Shown here piece after piece: positions 1 through 10,960 of a stretch of DNA of 64,000 nucleotides. The notes beneath the pieces are model-generated. The model was not told the origin of the DNA and made no database searches. It was given only the letters and a program-made list of their open reading frames with translations. This DNA is from Isoetes taiwanensis. Lineage: Eukaryota > Streptophyta > Lycopodiopsida > Isoetales > Isoetaceae. Location of the stretch: contig JAJEKV010000090.1 of assembly GCA_021234155.1 (NCBI GenBank), positions 1,976,479 to 2,040,478 of the forward strand, in the 5' to 3' direction. The translations under genes were made by a program, and so were the position numbers. Every line of letters begins with the position of its first letter. Position 1 is the first letter of the stretch.

Positions 1-661
1 TTGGTATTGCCCGTTCAGTTACGTATTGCTGAGGGTCATGGTGAGTTAAAGTGATCATGTCGCAGCGATGATGGGATCGTGGGGCGTTCCCTGTTTGAAA
101 CTCCCTCGGGGCATGATGCAGCTGGTGTACTCGTCCAGAGGGATGGGGTAATACTGAAAGGTAGCACTCGATCATGGGCAGTAGTGGGAGCATCTTAAAT
201 ATGATCCCTAGCTCAAAATCGAGAAAGGGCCAGCGATCCCAGGCTTGGAGTAGGTAGGACAACCTTGGGCAGTGGATTGACTCCAAAAGGGAGTAAGAAG
301 GTGGTCCCTAAAACCACAAGTGTGTAAACTAGTAATGTGCTCCTTTTGCGAGCAAGTAGAAGGAGGACTTCAGCGAGGGCATTCACGAGGAAGATGGAGA
401 GCCATAATTTTAGATTATGAACCCTAATAACTCTTATAATAGTATTTTGAATTCATTATAAAAATAGCAGTCAGTAAGGCTATATAATTTTGTATAAGTA
501 CAAATATAGCCTAAATTTTTACGACCATACAACTAATAAAACTTGATTTGCTAAACTAAATTCAAAGATTTATGACATGTTGTTGTTTTCGCGAGGCAGG
601 TAGGATCGTCACCTTAGGCACTTAATCTTTGAGGGCGGCTTGTTATCTTTCAGAGAGGAAA
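1..661 (+). mobile_element. 3' internal tail of an upstream element copy (E0)
   Basis: This stretch aligns with the segment just upstream of the 3' LTR of E1 (about 11.40-12.19 kb) and, in reverse complement, with 52446-52860 of E2. Shared landmarks are the 'gcatcttaaat' and 'ggattgactcc' motifs, the 'gtgtgtaac' block, 'gaaccctaata' and the AT-rich 'tttgaatt' run. It holds no recognisable protein domain and corresponds to the untranslated tail between the chromodomain and the polypurine tract. Its presence directly left of an LTR means the window opens inside another copy of the same family, which shares that LTR with E1. Confidence 0.75.
651..661 (+). other. Polypurine tract of E0 (degenerate)
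   Basis: The purine run cagagaggaaa abuts the TG that opens the LTR. It matches the position of the longer purine tract at 12177-12191 in E1. It would prime plus-strand DNA synthesis. The call rests on position and composition. Confidence 0.5.
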
Positions 662-2582
662 TGATCTAGGGAATATCGTCATAAATTGTCACATTATATT
701 CCACACAGATCCGATCGCCTATACAAAATCATCTTCATAGCCTTGTATACCACCGCCAGGTTGTGGCACTAGGGGGCATGGCTGGGTGTTCCTCACCAAA
801 ATAGCCATAAGTTAAGCCATTATCCATGGCCTTAACCTGTGGGGCAACAACCACCACGATTTCCGCACCGATTGGTACCCGCGTGGCATCCTGGTGGACC
901 ACAACATATAGGCCCTAAACCCTAACCTGGGCCTCTTTCCGGCCCTAGCGCGGAGACTCGCCTACTTTCATTTGAGCCGTTTGAACATGCGTTATCTTTG
1001 CAATGGCATGGGCTGGTGCAGCAGCCCCAGAGGGTGGTCGTTCTTGGAGTAGGCCCCGGCATCTCGTGGTGAGAGACCATGGAGGCCTGGTCTGGAGGGA
1101 GGAGGCTTACGGGAGGCGGTATGTAGGATGAAATGGTTGTGATGACTCATGCAGGTTAGCATTCCAGGATGTGCTAGTATCTTATGGCATCTAGAGATAG
1201 AACCATCCTAGAGACCATATTCAGCATCTTGAGCCCTAATCAAGGAACCCTAGCCATTAGTTGGATTTGTATGATTAGGTTCAAGATCATTCTTCTTTCA
1301 ATTATTCCCATGATGTGATGATTATGTGATGTTGGTTGATCCATGTTGCTCTCTTGTATTGTGGGAAGGGGAGGTGAGAGACCTAGAGGCCATATATAGT
1401 ATGCTCTAGAGTAGATCCCACATAGTTCCCTAATGGTGCTGACTGTGCACTTGGAGCCCACCCAGGCTATTGAGGAGCTATGTCGACTCGGCACCACATA
1501 TGAGGCTAGAAGGAGAGGTGGAATCCTGTAGGAGGTGGGGGGCTTGAGAGGGGATCCCATGGTAAAACTAGGCTTATGGTGGTCACTGCGTGTGGGCCGG
1601 TATGGGTCAGGCCTCTGGGAACATGGTGTGTGCCTCTGAGGTACAGAGTGTTGGCAGCTCGTTTTGGGGGATTAAGTGCGAAGTGCAGTCGTGTGTATGC
1701 GATTCTCTGGTAATGCGGACCTCTGAACCACAGGAAGGGGAATGCAACCCTTCTATACTCGTCGGACCCGGGGAGATACAGCTGGAAGTAGTCCCTAGAT
1801 GGTGATACCATGGGGTGCGTGTCCAGAGAGTGGTGGAGTCTATGGAGCGAGTTGGCCCATATAGAAGGAGGCGGATGGAGTCAACCCCAGCCATTTGTTC
1901 TCTGTCTCGCCATTGCCATGGCACAAGTGCTCTATCGCAGGGGCCCTTGGTCAGTCCGCCCTTACGAGTCCCGGGAGGCGGGGTTAGGAGCTCTCATATT
2001 CCGCAGTTTGTGCTTATCGCCACGTTGTATTGGTATATGGCCGATGCACTACCCTTGAGGAGTGAAGTATATGTATGTTTGATGCTGAATTAAAGCGTGT
2101 TATAAACCCCATTATAGAAGACCCATACCAGGAAGAGCGGCGCAAGACACGCCGTGTTCCCTCCCGCACTAGGGATCCGCCACCGAAGAATGCAGAGGCT
2201 GATGTGAGAGACGTCTCGGTTGTTGGAGCGGACGAGGATTTCCTCTTAGAATTATGCAGTGAGCGTAAGTATGTTTAGCGGGGAGAAGCGTCCACGCCGA
2301 GCTCTCATGTTTCCGCGGTTGTGTATCATCTTTGTATTGGTGTATTATAGCGATGCTACCCTTGGTGTTGTATATGTTTTGATGCTAGTTACGTGTATAT
2401 GCATTTTATTGCCAAGGAGCCCGCCTGGGGAAGGGGTAGCGTGAACCCCACCTTGTGTTCCCTCCGCGCAGGGATTACAGTCTTGAAGTGCGACAGACCC
2501 GTCTCTGGGGTTGTGAAGTGGGATGGGGATTTCTGCTTGAGTGTCACATTTGGGCCAGAGTATGTTGCTGAGGGGCGTCACA
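662..2582 (+). repeat. LTR A: shared 3' LTR of E0 and 5' LTR of E1
   Basis: It begins TGATCTAGGGAATAT and ends GGGGCGTCACA, just before a degenerate tRNA-Met binding site. It aligns along its length with 12192-13759 and with the reverse complements of 50790-52445 and 60311-61962. Shared blocks include 'gtggcactagggggcatgg' near 762, a telo-box at 913-926 and the 'gatgatggttgatcatg'-like block near 1330. At 1921 bp it is longer than the 1652-bp intact copy because its last ~300 bp are tandemly duplicated (1988-2298 and 2299-2582). The short reading frames inside it are not conserved between copies, so I do not call genes. Confidence 0.85.
913..926 (+). promoter_or_regulatory. Telo-box-like motif in the LTR
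   Basis: CCCTAAACCCTAAC contains the plant telo-box AAACCCTAA. Equivalent motifs lie at the same place in the other three LTRs (12431-12447, 52180-52193, 61694-61710). Telo-boxes are known cis-elements in promoters of translation and cell-cycle genes in plants. A promoter role in this LTR is inference. Confidence 0.4.
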
Positions 2583-2583
2583 A

Positions 2584-2595
2584 TGGTATGAGGAG
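2584..2595 (+). other. Primer-binding site of E1 (degenerate)
   Basis: TGGTATGAGGAG lies two bases after the LTR end and aligns with the intact TGGTATCAGAGC of E2. The first six bases match the complement of the plant initiator tRNA-Met 3' end and the rest are mutated. The flanking 'cttggttgaccaggaactagca' is conserved with E2. Confidence 0.7.
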
Positions 2596-3163
2596 GAGAA
2601 TGGTCTTGGTTGACCAGGAACTAGCACCCAGCCATAACCATAATGATCTAATGGAAGCCTAGGAGGTGTGAAATAAACATTTCCAGATTGAACCCATGAA
2701 AATGGGGAAAAAAATTTTTCTCTAGGTAGTGGAGTGGGGACTTAGAGTTAAGTGTTAGAACTGAAGGGAATGAAGTAAGTCTGGAAATTCATCTTCTAGT
2801 AAATTTGGGTAGAAAATTATACATCACATCAAATTTCACCTAAAATGGAGTGAAGAATCTATACGATGGAGACGAGTAAAGAAAAATAAGCATAAATCCA
2901 TAATTAGCACCTCAAACCATTAGAAAAATTGAAAATATAAAATTATAATATAAAATTAATACAATTAATATATATAATAATTAAATGATACTAAATATAG
3001 TTATGGTGTAAAGAGGACTAATAAAATAGGGAGTAATTATGGTGGAGAATATTCACAGGACCACTCCTTGCCCAAATGCTCCGGCCTCATTCTCTCTCTC
3101 AACCTTTCACCTCCACCTCTCTCTTCTCCATTATACGTCTGCCCATCTCTTGAACCCGTGGAT
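2596..3163 (+). other. 5' leader of E1, AT-rich, no gene
   Basis: This is a non-coding leader between the PBS and the H3-like reading frame. It aligns with 59841-60297 of E2 on the opposite strand, including 'tcatcttctagtaaatttgg' and 'aaatttcacctaaaatgg'. A strongly AT-rich stretch at about 2930-3010 lies near its middle. It probably carries packaging and translation signals, but nothing specific can be read. Confidence 0.6.
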
Positions 3164-4124
3164 ATGGCTCGCACCAAACCGAGCGATGAAATACAGCTAC
3201 CCTCTCATGGCCAAGCGGTAGTAGGTCGACATATCAAAGGTCCAGACACCCCATACGGCCAAGCCAGAGATGAGGAGTCCCCGCTTGGCAGTAGCAGCAG
3301 CTGACTCCTTCCACGATCATCTTCGAGGAGATGCCCCCAGTAACAACCGTCAGTGAACCTGAAGAAGCCAGCCAAAGTCCGCCCGCCAGAACCCTCGGAT
3401 CGCCGAGAAGTCGGCGAGGATGAAAAATAAAGGTGAAACTGAACCTCGATTACCAGAAAGAAGAACAGGAGAATCAGGTAAGCGAGGAGAAGCAGAATGA
3501 GGAGAAATGAAGGCAAATGGCGAACAAAGAATGAAGAAGAACAGTGGATTATCCGATTACTCGAGAACCTGAAAGGAAGAATATGAGAAATGAGGATAAG
3601 TGAAGGAAGGGAAGGAACAAAGGACCGAAGCAGCGAGACCTGGCAGGCTCCGTCGTCGAAGTAAGGCAATTCTGCCTAAACAGGGTCGATTCAAAGCATA
3701 AAATGAGTCGCATACAAAATTTACCTCATTAGATTGGACTGAGTACAATGATTGGCTCTTTATAAGCGAGTATTGGGTTATGGAGGCGTGACGAAGAAAA
3801 ACCAGCAAACCGCCCCACCTAGGCCGGAGAAAAACCCAAAGGGAGTTCACCGCAGAGCGGCATGCTCGCCCGGAGTGTTTAGAGATAAAGGCACTTCGGA
3901 TGTACGGAGAATCTCGATAAGAAGCGTATGGCGTCTCATGAGAAATGTCACGAAATTCCGGGGCCGAGTGCCGAGTTACCCTACAATGACGGGCCGCGAA
4001 ATGCCAGCCAGTACGGTCTGACTCTTGAGGAAAGAATCTCATACCATCCATGCCAAAAGAAGTTACCCGCCGCCACCAAAAGGATGTCCATAACTTTACG
4101 GAGGGAATTGAGAAGAGGCCCTAA
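3164..4124 (+). pseudogene. Histone H3-like ORF1 of E1, decayed
   Basis: The ATG at 3164 opens with MARTKP, in a DNA context (atggctcgcaccaaa) identical to the start of the E2 ORF that encodes [10 protein letters not shown]. The frame then diverges, though GRHIKGP and the serine run near 3290 still align with GRHVKKVP and the SSSSS run of E2. It stops at 3301. Beyond the broken low-complexity centre, 3850-4124 aligns with the E2 histone-fold segment: a 'cgcccggagtgtttagagata' block matches RPVFREI, and 'atccatgccaaaagaagttac' matches the region coding IHAKRVT. The terminal 'aggccctaaaccctcaattttataaatt' matches the E2 stop-codon context. No intact protein can be made. This is the same ORF as in E2, so H3 likeness is a family trait. 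Confidence 0.75.
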
Positions 4125-4830
4125 ACCCTCAATTTTATAAATTTGATTAGAAAAGTTAAAATTTCATGTAAAGCTATTTTCTTATTAATATAAAAGTTAT
4201 TTTCCACTGTAATTAGAAAAGAAATGTTGGATGCTTGAAATTTGGGATATAGGAACCCAGTTGTGAGTAGAATTCTTCATAGCATTCTTAGAATACCTAG
4301 AAATCCTTAACTTCTAGCGAAAGTTGGCAAAAAAATCATCAAAAGAAGCAAAATTTCCCAGGCCAGCCGTTGGGAATGGCATATTAGCCTCTGCGTCCCC
4401 GACGCGGAGCGCCCTTCATGCAGATTCATGACTTCACTAAAAACATGCTTTTAGATGTAGAGTTTTTATCAAAATGATAAGTTACTAGTTAATAGAATCG
4501 ACCCAATTAGCCGTATTAGCATCTTCAAATTCCAAAATGACCAAAAGACCAAGAACTCCCGGAAAATGATGGCCGGGTGGGAGGCCCGGCATGCGTAGCG
4601 ATACCGTCAGCGAGGCGGGCCATCCAGCAGCAGTTCTTGGGTCAGCCCATTTTGACAAATTAATAGGTGATCCAACAAATTGCCAATATGATGTTTCTTG
4701 CTTTGTTTTGTAGGGTGCACTTCATGGTAGTTCCATTTGGACCTGCCAGACCAGAGACCAAGGCCCGAGTCTGGAGTAGTCCAGGGGTCACCCCTTAGTC
4801 TATAAGAAATGATCTCGTTGCCATTTTCCT
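4125..4830 (+). other. Spacer of E1 with decayed hairpin modules
   Basis: This non-coding stretch aligns with 58732-57990 of E2. It begins with the AT-rich 'tttgattagaaaagttaaaatttcatgtaa' and keeps 'gatgcttgaaattt' and 'aaaacatgcttttagatgt'. Two GC-rich islands, about 4360-4430 and 4570-4640, correspond to the two hairpin modules of E2. Their terminal inverted arms (CCGGGTGA/TCACCCGG in E2) are eroded, leaving only 'ggccgggtggg' near 4571. No reading frame is conserved. Confidence 0.55.
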
Positions 4831-6345
4831 TCTGAACTGCTCCCGACTGGGCTGATTTTGAGCCTTAGCCCCAGTCTTTGCAGAAGCCGACACTGCGCAC
4901 CCTTCCCTGCTCAGTAACGACAGCTTTGAAGATGGTACAATCGCCAGGCCATATCCATCCAGCTTCACGTAGATCAAGCCTTCTCTGTGTTAGATACATT
5001 TTGTGATGCATTACGGCGCTCACCCGACTGAACACCTGCCGCGGACATTGTATTGTAGTAGCGGTGACCCGTGAGGTCACGCTTGCCGGAAGTTAGGCGC
5101 TGGGAGGGGCCAGGTTTCTCTTGAGTCACTCACCCCAGAGCCTTAAGTGAGAGTTGGAGGATCGAAGGCAAGAAGCTTAACTATGGGATAGGACTAGGAC
5201 CATGCAGGTGCAGCGACATATGAACACAATAGGCATAGGGTACCTTTTAGTCGAGACAGCCCTTACCCTTTTCATACTATAAATTAATCCAACAAAGTAG
5301 AGGGAACCCTCTGTTCAGCCCTTAGACAGGCGTAGCCACTTAATGCTCCAGTGGGGCAGGATCAAATCTGAACATAGAGTCCCTCATGAATACCATGGCC
5401 GGCGATGAGGGCACCATCTCTGCTGATCCATGAGACTCCTGAGCAGCTAGGGGAGCAAAATCCAGAATGGGAGGCGGGGAGGCAGCAAAGGATCACAGAG
5501 TACGTAGCCGAGAACCGCGGCGGCGACGCCGGAGAAGAAACCCATAGAGAGCCTCCGTTGACATCCGCGGCTAAATGGCCGTGTCATCCGGCGGAGGAGG
5601 AGTATATTTTGCAAGCGGCATTTCTCAACTAGCCAGTATTGCGAGAACAGTCTTAGTCGGCAGGCTCATGGGCATGATAGCACATGGGAAGGCCTTGGAA
5701 CTATACGACTACTCATACGGGAGATTCCAAAGGGGCGGAGAGACACTCTTATAAGAACAGTGAGATACCATGACCCTGCTCGGCCCGAGATAAGGAGATC
5801 CTATCGTGACGAGAACCTATCATTTGAAGGAGAATTCCATGATCTGAGCCACACCTCTACAAACCGAGAGGGAGGCCCAAGCTCAAGCCCATTGATTCGA
5901 GCCCGAGGAGCATGAGAAGAGTCCCGGTGACATCCCAACTTAGACAAGCATAACCCGGCATGTAGAGAATCATGAAGATCTTATAGCGGTGGAATTACCT
6001 ATGGTGAAGCGGCTCAAAGGGAAGAGCCTTTGAATTCCTTGAGAGCGCGAGGAAGAGACGGCGCCAGCTACTATCCTTCCGACCCCTCGGCCAGGGCAGG
6101 CCAATAGTCTTCTGAGAGTTCTGACCAAGGGGAAGAATCGTGGCACTTCTCATAGCACTCTCCCAGGCCAGGCGTGATGAAGATATGCATTATGCAAACC
6201 CACATCATCAATCCCTTTTCCAGCGGGGCCGTGGCGCTCCATTGCCTCGACTTTCTGAGGGGCACCTTAGGGATACAACACTTTTCAGTGAAGTGACAGC
6301 GGCCTGGAGGCAAGTAGGAGATGGCCGAGCACTTGAGAGGAAGAT
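4831..6345 (+). pseudogene. ORF2 of unknown function, decayed (E1 copy)
   Basis: DNA similarity to E2 57917-56540 is clear over several blocks: 'tttgaagatggtacaat', 'atccatc.agcttcacgtagatcaagcc', 'tctcttgagtcactcacc', 'gatccatga.act' with 'gagcagctaggggagcaaaa', and 'gcatgatagcacatgggaag'. The frame is shattered; the longest surviving piece, 5405-5632, is rich in Glu and Arg (GEQNPEWE...). It lies between the spacer and gag, as in the other two copies. I do not recognise the protein family and assign no function. Confidence 0.5.
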
Positions 6346-6690
6346 GTGAACATCTGCACCAGCAACCTAAAGCGAAGGCCTCCGATTGAGGGGATCTCAG
6401 AGAACTTCCAGGAGGCTTTGGGAGGCCATTGGAATAGACATAAAATTTTCTTAAGTTTTATTGCTAAATATTTTCTTATGCCCATTGCTAAGACATATCT
6501 ACTCTATCATATAATCCCTTATGTATTAATGGCTATTAGCTGTTTTATAAAATGTAAGGCTTTATGAATTTCCTTTATAATATGAATAATTCAATTACAA
6601 GTAGATTAGTCAACATCTAGCAAATAATGCATTGATGATCAATCCTTGCGGCAAAAGAACTCAATGCAGGGATCTCTCAAGACCCGGCCT
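6346..6690 (+). other. Spacer before gag in E1
   Basis: This AT-rich stretch matches E2 at 56440-56180 in reverse complement, including 'attttcttaagttttat', 'aagacatatctactctatca' and 'attgatgatcaatccttg'. Small frames on both strands are not convincing. It separates ORF2 from gag in all copies. Confidence 0.5.
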
Positions 6691-7730
6691 GGAAACAACG
6701 AATTTGTTTGGCAGAGAGAACCAAAGAAGACTTTGAAGGATATATCACCGAGGCAGTCAGCATAAGGTTAGTGCAGATGAGGAGCAGGATACAAACACCC
6801 CACCTCATCAAGCTGGCTGACACCCTCTGATGAGCATGCGGGAAGTGGTCCTCCACCTCCCACTTGTGTTAGGGAGGTGTGAGATTCCCTCGGCCAGGAA
6901 GAGGGAGAACAGCAGGGAGCGTCGAGGATAGGAAGAAGAGAAGAACCGGGAACCCATCATCAACTCAGCTCAGCTCATGAGGGCCAGTTCTTCCAGTGAG
7001 GGCGGCTCTAGCTCAAACTGGTCAGTCAGGAAACACATCTAGAAGAAAAGGGCAAAGAAAGGCGGATGACTGCTCAGAAAAAGGTAGATGAGTACTGTGA
7101 GCAGTGGAGATCAGAGTGGGCCAGTTCAGGATAAATCGAATATGGAGGGCTAAACATAAACCAATCGTCAATTATAAGACAGGATCGAGGATTCACCATC
7201 GCCAGACCGATAAGGATCATGGAAGGATGTCGATCAACTCATTCGTCCGGGATTCAGACCAACCGATAAGAACCTCGACAAAGATCCTCTAAATCTTTCT
7301 CTGGTTAGCGGATCAATCGTTACTCGATTCAGATGAGAGGAACCTCGGTAGCTAAGTATCTGCGAAGAGATTCATGGGGCCGACTCCACATATTTCTGGA
7401 GTCTCGAGAACCATGATGGATACCTATATTGAGGTTGAACAGTAATATCTCAGAGGCTTATTGAGCAAATCAACCAGGTCGGTCGAAGACGAAGATAAAC
7501 TATCGCAGTTTGGGAGGCACCGGCAACTCCAGTGGCGGAAAGCCGATCAACCGGGGGTAGAGTTCGGTATCAAAGGGCAATATCGGGGTAAAGCAATGTT
7601 GATACACATGGAGGCCAGTGACAAAGGTAAGTCAGGAGAACAAAGCTTGCAGGACCGTAAGCCACAATGCATCGGAAGTGATTACTCTTACGTCTCACTA
7701 AATAGTCTATAGAAGAAAAACAGAATGCAT
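6691..7730 (+). pseudogene. gag remnant of E1
   Basis: Remnants of a retrotransposon gag. At about 7345-7460 the sequence 'gctaagtatctgcgaagagattcatgg' then 'tggatacctatattgaggttgaac' aligns with the E2 segment coding SVAKYIEEFMRL and DTYIEGLNNNIKRL, the capsid-like core seen in plant chromovirus Gag. 7461-7712 aligns with the E2 linker before the zinc-knuckle region. All frames are broken by stops and indels. Order and spacing relative to the protease and RT segments match E2 and the outer element. Confidence 0.65.
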
Positions 7731-8290
7731 TGAGAAAAAGTTATGTTTGGTGCTTCCGGCCCAGGCACGACGCATGATGCCACATTAAAATGTCTGCAGG
7801 CGTGCCAGGCACCCCTTGGAGGCTGCAGGATTCCCCAGCGAGAAGGGAGGCAGGGCAGCGTGACCAGCGGGAGGCCAGGAGACTTCCCATAGATGGCATT
7901 GAAGTACCACCATGCAAACGTGGGAGGCAGGTGATATTGAGAATGTCAGTCCTTGGTGATGGGATCATAGATAGTAATCATATATGATCCTCATGAATCT
8001 GAGGTAAACTCTCACAATTTTGCATCTCTAGAGTACACTCTAATGAACAAAGGTAGCTTAGTCTAAAGCCAGGCCTTGAGTAGCTTCTGGCAAGTGGCAC
8101 ACTAAAGGGGAGAGGATCATGCTGACATAGAACCTTGAGTGGAGATAGAAGTCTGTAGATAGAAGTCAGCTGGAATGTCGGAAGATATGATCTTATATTA
8201 GGGATGGAATTCTTGACCAGCCAAGCCATGATTGGTGCGACGGGCAGAGTCACGTGGCTGACACCCAGGCGGCAACAAATTAATAGTGAA
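7731..8290 (+). pseudogene. Aspartic protease remnant of E1
   Basis: The segment 'tcctcatgaatctgaggtaaactctcacaattttgcatctct' (7987-8028) aligns with the E2 and outer segments coding the protease active-site region (LIDT then SHNFAS). 'cggaagatatgatcttatattagggatggaattcttgaccagcc' (8178-8221) matches the conserved DLIVGMEFLK block. The catalytic DTG triplet is not readable and several stops interrupt it. Confidence 0.55.
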
Positions 8291-9290
8291 AGGTGAAGCT
8301 GATTCTCATGGATGTATCTCTTTGACTAAGGAAGAGTATAGAAAGGGAATTAAGAGTGGACTACATCTTGAGGATAGAATCCCAGTTGAGCCAGGCAAAG
8401 CGAGGATGGAAGTGACCCAAAGGGAAATCAAGTACCCAGGAGCAAATAGCGAGAACATTTCGAGTTCAAGGATATATATTCGAGGATGAAATCAAATAGG
8501 TACTCTATATAAGAGTGTGGAATGTGAATCCGCATTAGCTCGGATACGAAACCTACCCGGTAAAACGCCATCGAATACGACACCCAGAATTGATTGGAGC
8601 TCAAGAAACAGCTTCAAGAATTGCCAGAGCTTGGGTTTATAAAACCAAGAGTGTGTCTCTTCCGAAAAGAGACACCTATACTCTTATGAAAGAAGAAAGA
8701 TGAGCTTAAGAATATTACATAGACTACTCCTTGACTCAAATAAGCGGGGCGATAAAGAACAAATATGCATTACCAGGAGCAGATGACCTAATGGACCAGT
8801 ACAGGGTGAAATTATTCTCTCTAAAATTGGTTGAAGGTCAGGATACCATGGAATGAAGAATAAAAAGAGGATATCCATAAAGAGCCCATTGCTTTCACCG
8901 AGGCGGTATAGTCGTGGAGTTTTCGCAGGTAAGTAACGCTGGATTGCTTCAGGCAGCTCCAGCAGCGTTTATCGCCTCATGAGCACATCTTAGGAGACTT
9001 CTTGAATGAGTTTGTTATTGTCTTCTTGACTGACATTCTAATCTGACATAAGTCCATGAGGAGCATTATGGGCATCTCGAGGAAAGTGTTGGAGAAGTTG
9101 GGCGTCATGGTTGTATGGAAGCTCTCAAGTGCCACTTACCTTGGTAGGAGTGGAATATTTAGGGCATGTAAGCCAACATCAGAATCTCCCGCAGACCCAT
9201 CTAAGATTGAGGCAATAGTTGATTATGACTCCAAGGAATGTGTGATGAAGCTTTCTCGAGTTGGTAGGATATTCGGAAGTTAAGTGAAGG
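8291..9290 (+). pseudogene. Reverse transcriptase remnant of E1
   Basis: Matches to the E2 and outer RT run in order. 'gagctcaagaaacagcttcaagaatt' and the following Gly-Phe-Ile block are near 8597-8640. 'aagaacaaatatgcattaccaggagcagatgac' (KNKYALP.ADD) is near 8756-8789. 'gagtttgttattgtcttcttgactgacattcta' at 9008-9040 is the palm motif, where E2 has FVIVFFDDIL and E1 reads FLTD. 9056-9283 covers the connection region with DPSKIEAIVDY. The second catalytic aspartate pair is damaged and the region between 8640 and 9000 is shortened and stop-ridden. Confidence 0.7.
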
Positions 9291-9830
9291 ATTTTTGCTG
9301 GTAAAATCCCCTCTGTAGGGACCTCACTAAAGATAGAGATTAAAGGATTGGACTAGCCATTGGTTGAGAGAGAAAGTCAAGCTTCCTTGAGAAAGCAAAG
9401 GGCCTCTTTCTTGACGCGATGCTTGTTCTCCGGATCGAAAGATAAGGAATAGAAGTTGGTAGCAACAGATACAACAAGATATGAGGCAGTCCTTGATGCA
9501 AGAAGGAAGGAGTAATGCGCCCTCTGACATAAGAAGAAGAAGAGATGTGACCGTTTCATGCCAACCCATGATCCAGTGCTGTGACTATGAGAGTTAAAGA
9601 TATGGGAGAACATTGGCTAGCAGGGAGGAAGTTTGATTGAATCTCGATGCAGTCATGATATCTTTTCACCGTACTCCTCAACTTAAAGGCAAGGAGGTGG
9701 AGTGATTCAAGGTATGGTTTTGGTGTGCCTGCAGCGTGAGCCAATGTTGCTGTAGATGCCCTCTCAGGAGACCATTTGAGCCAGGCGCATTGTAAATGCG
9801 ATTTCCACTCTTCGAGTAGGATTTGCTTGA
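9291..9830 (+). pseudogene. RNase H remnant of E1
   Basis: The block begins at 'aaagtcaagcttccttgagaaagcaaagg' (about 9373), matching QASFEKLKEAL of the outer element. It continues through 'gtagcaacagata.aaca' (VATDA.) and 'ttggtagcaac'. It ends near 9830 with a DALS-like codon string (gatgccctctcagg) and 'tgcgatttccactcttcgagtag', which also flanks the E2 RNase H. The frames are broken. Confidence 0.55.
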
Positions 9831-10960
9831 AAGAATTGAGGGGAGTCACCCGCAGCGGATTCTTGGAACTTCAAGAGGTGGCCAGAGCCTCTCCCAGGAA
9901 ACTGAAGAGCTGAGATAAAAATGAAACACAAGCATTATAAGAAGAGGCAACTGTTGTATACAAGCATAAGATTGTGTGTAGCACGAATCCTTGAGGGTAA
10001 GGAAGTTAATTCTTCCAGCCTTTTACTGCTGTACCAATAAAGCATGGCTTCGCAGAAGACCCTAATCTTCAAAGATTGAAGCTAGCTGCGCCCGGCCAGG
10101 AATGAAGGCCGGATGGCTGCATACATTACCGAGATTGCGATTATGTCAATGAATACGGGCAACTTGGATTCAGGTGCTAGAGCCATTGGGGGTGCCAAAT
10201 CTGAGAAGTGAGAGGGAGTCATAAACGTAAGATTTCCTTCTGATCTCCCTAGAACTCTTCCGAAGGCAAAAGATGCAGTGATGGTTATGCATTGAACCAG
10301 AGATTTATCCTGAATGGCACATTTGTGCCTTGCAATTCAAACACTTTGAATCTGCTGGGAATTAGTATAGGGAGATTTTTAGACTCCATGGCATGCCTCG
10401 GGAGGTAATATCGATAGAATTCTAAGTTTATGAGTGCCTTTTAGTGATCTCTTCAGCACCAATGGAACCAAGCTCTCCTTGAGCAGCATCATCCCCAAGC
10501 GAGATGTGAGGCAGAAAGGACAGAATCGGATCATTGAAGACATGGCCCCAAAAGTGCGTATGGAACAAGCGAGGTCCAAAGTGGGAGTTGATACATCCAC
10601 TTGGTGGAATCCAGCCTATTAGTGCCAAGCAAGAGTCATCTCGGATGTCTCCTTTCATAGTAAATTACAGTGCACCGGTGCTTAACTTAGGATACGGCAC
10701 AATCCTGTGTGAAGGTGGGAAGTATCCCGAGAGAAGCTTGGATGTTAGGGGATATACGGCTAGTGGAAAAGTAAGGGTTACTTATTGCAAAGGAAGTGCA
10801 ATGGAAAGGAGTCATGGCCAGGCAAACACGGGGGTATGAAAGAGAGAGTTGAGAGTAAAATGATATAGCGTTGAGTTTGAAGATCAAGGTGAAACCAAGC
10901 AAAATTTGCTGGATTGGAGTTGCAAGAAGCTTGCCTAGATAGGCTGCATTCAGATTCAAG
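9831..10960 (+). pseudogene. Integrase remnant of E1 (zinc finger and DDE core)
   Basis: 'gtaaggaagttaattctt' near 10000 matches the segment before the HHCC finger of the outer element. 'acattaccgagattgcgattatgtcaa' near 10122 aligns with the outer Y-I-R-Q-C-x-L-C-Q motif. 'ctccatggcatgcctcgggaggtaatatcgatagaattctaagttta' (10384-10430) aligns with LHGMPREIISDR.PKF around the second catalytic aspartate. 10440-10620 keeps GTKLSLSS and GQNRIIEDM, the region of the catalytic glutamate. 10640-10680 keeps MSPFIVNY. It is the only copy here in which the whole INT core can still be traced, but it is not functional. Confidence 0.7.

Noticed and set aside
3205-3669. 154-codon minus-strand hydrophobic frame
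   Set aside because: Antisense of the decayed Glu/Arg/Lys-rich centre of the E1 H3-like ORF; Leu/Phe-rich output is expected from that.
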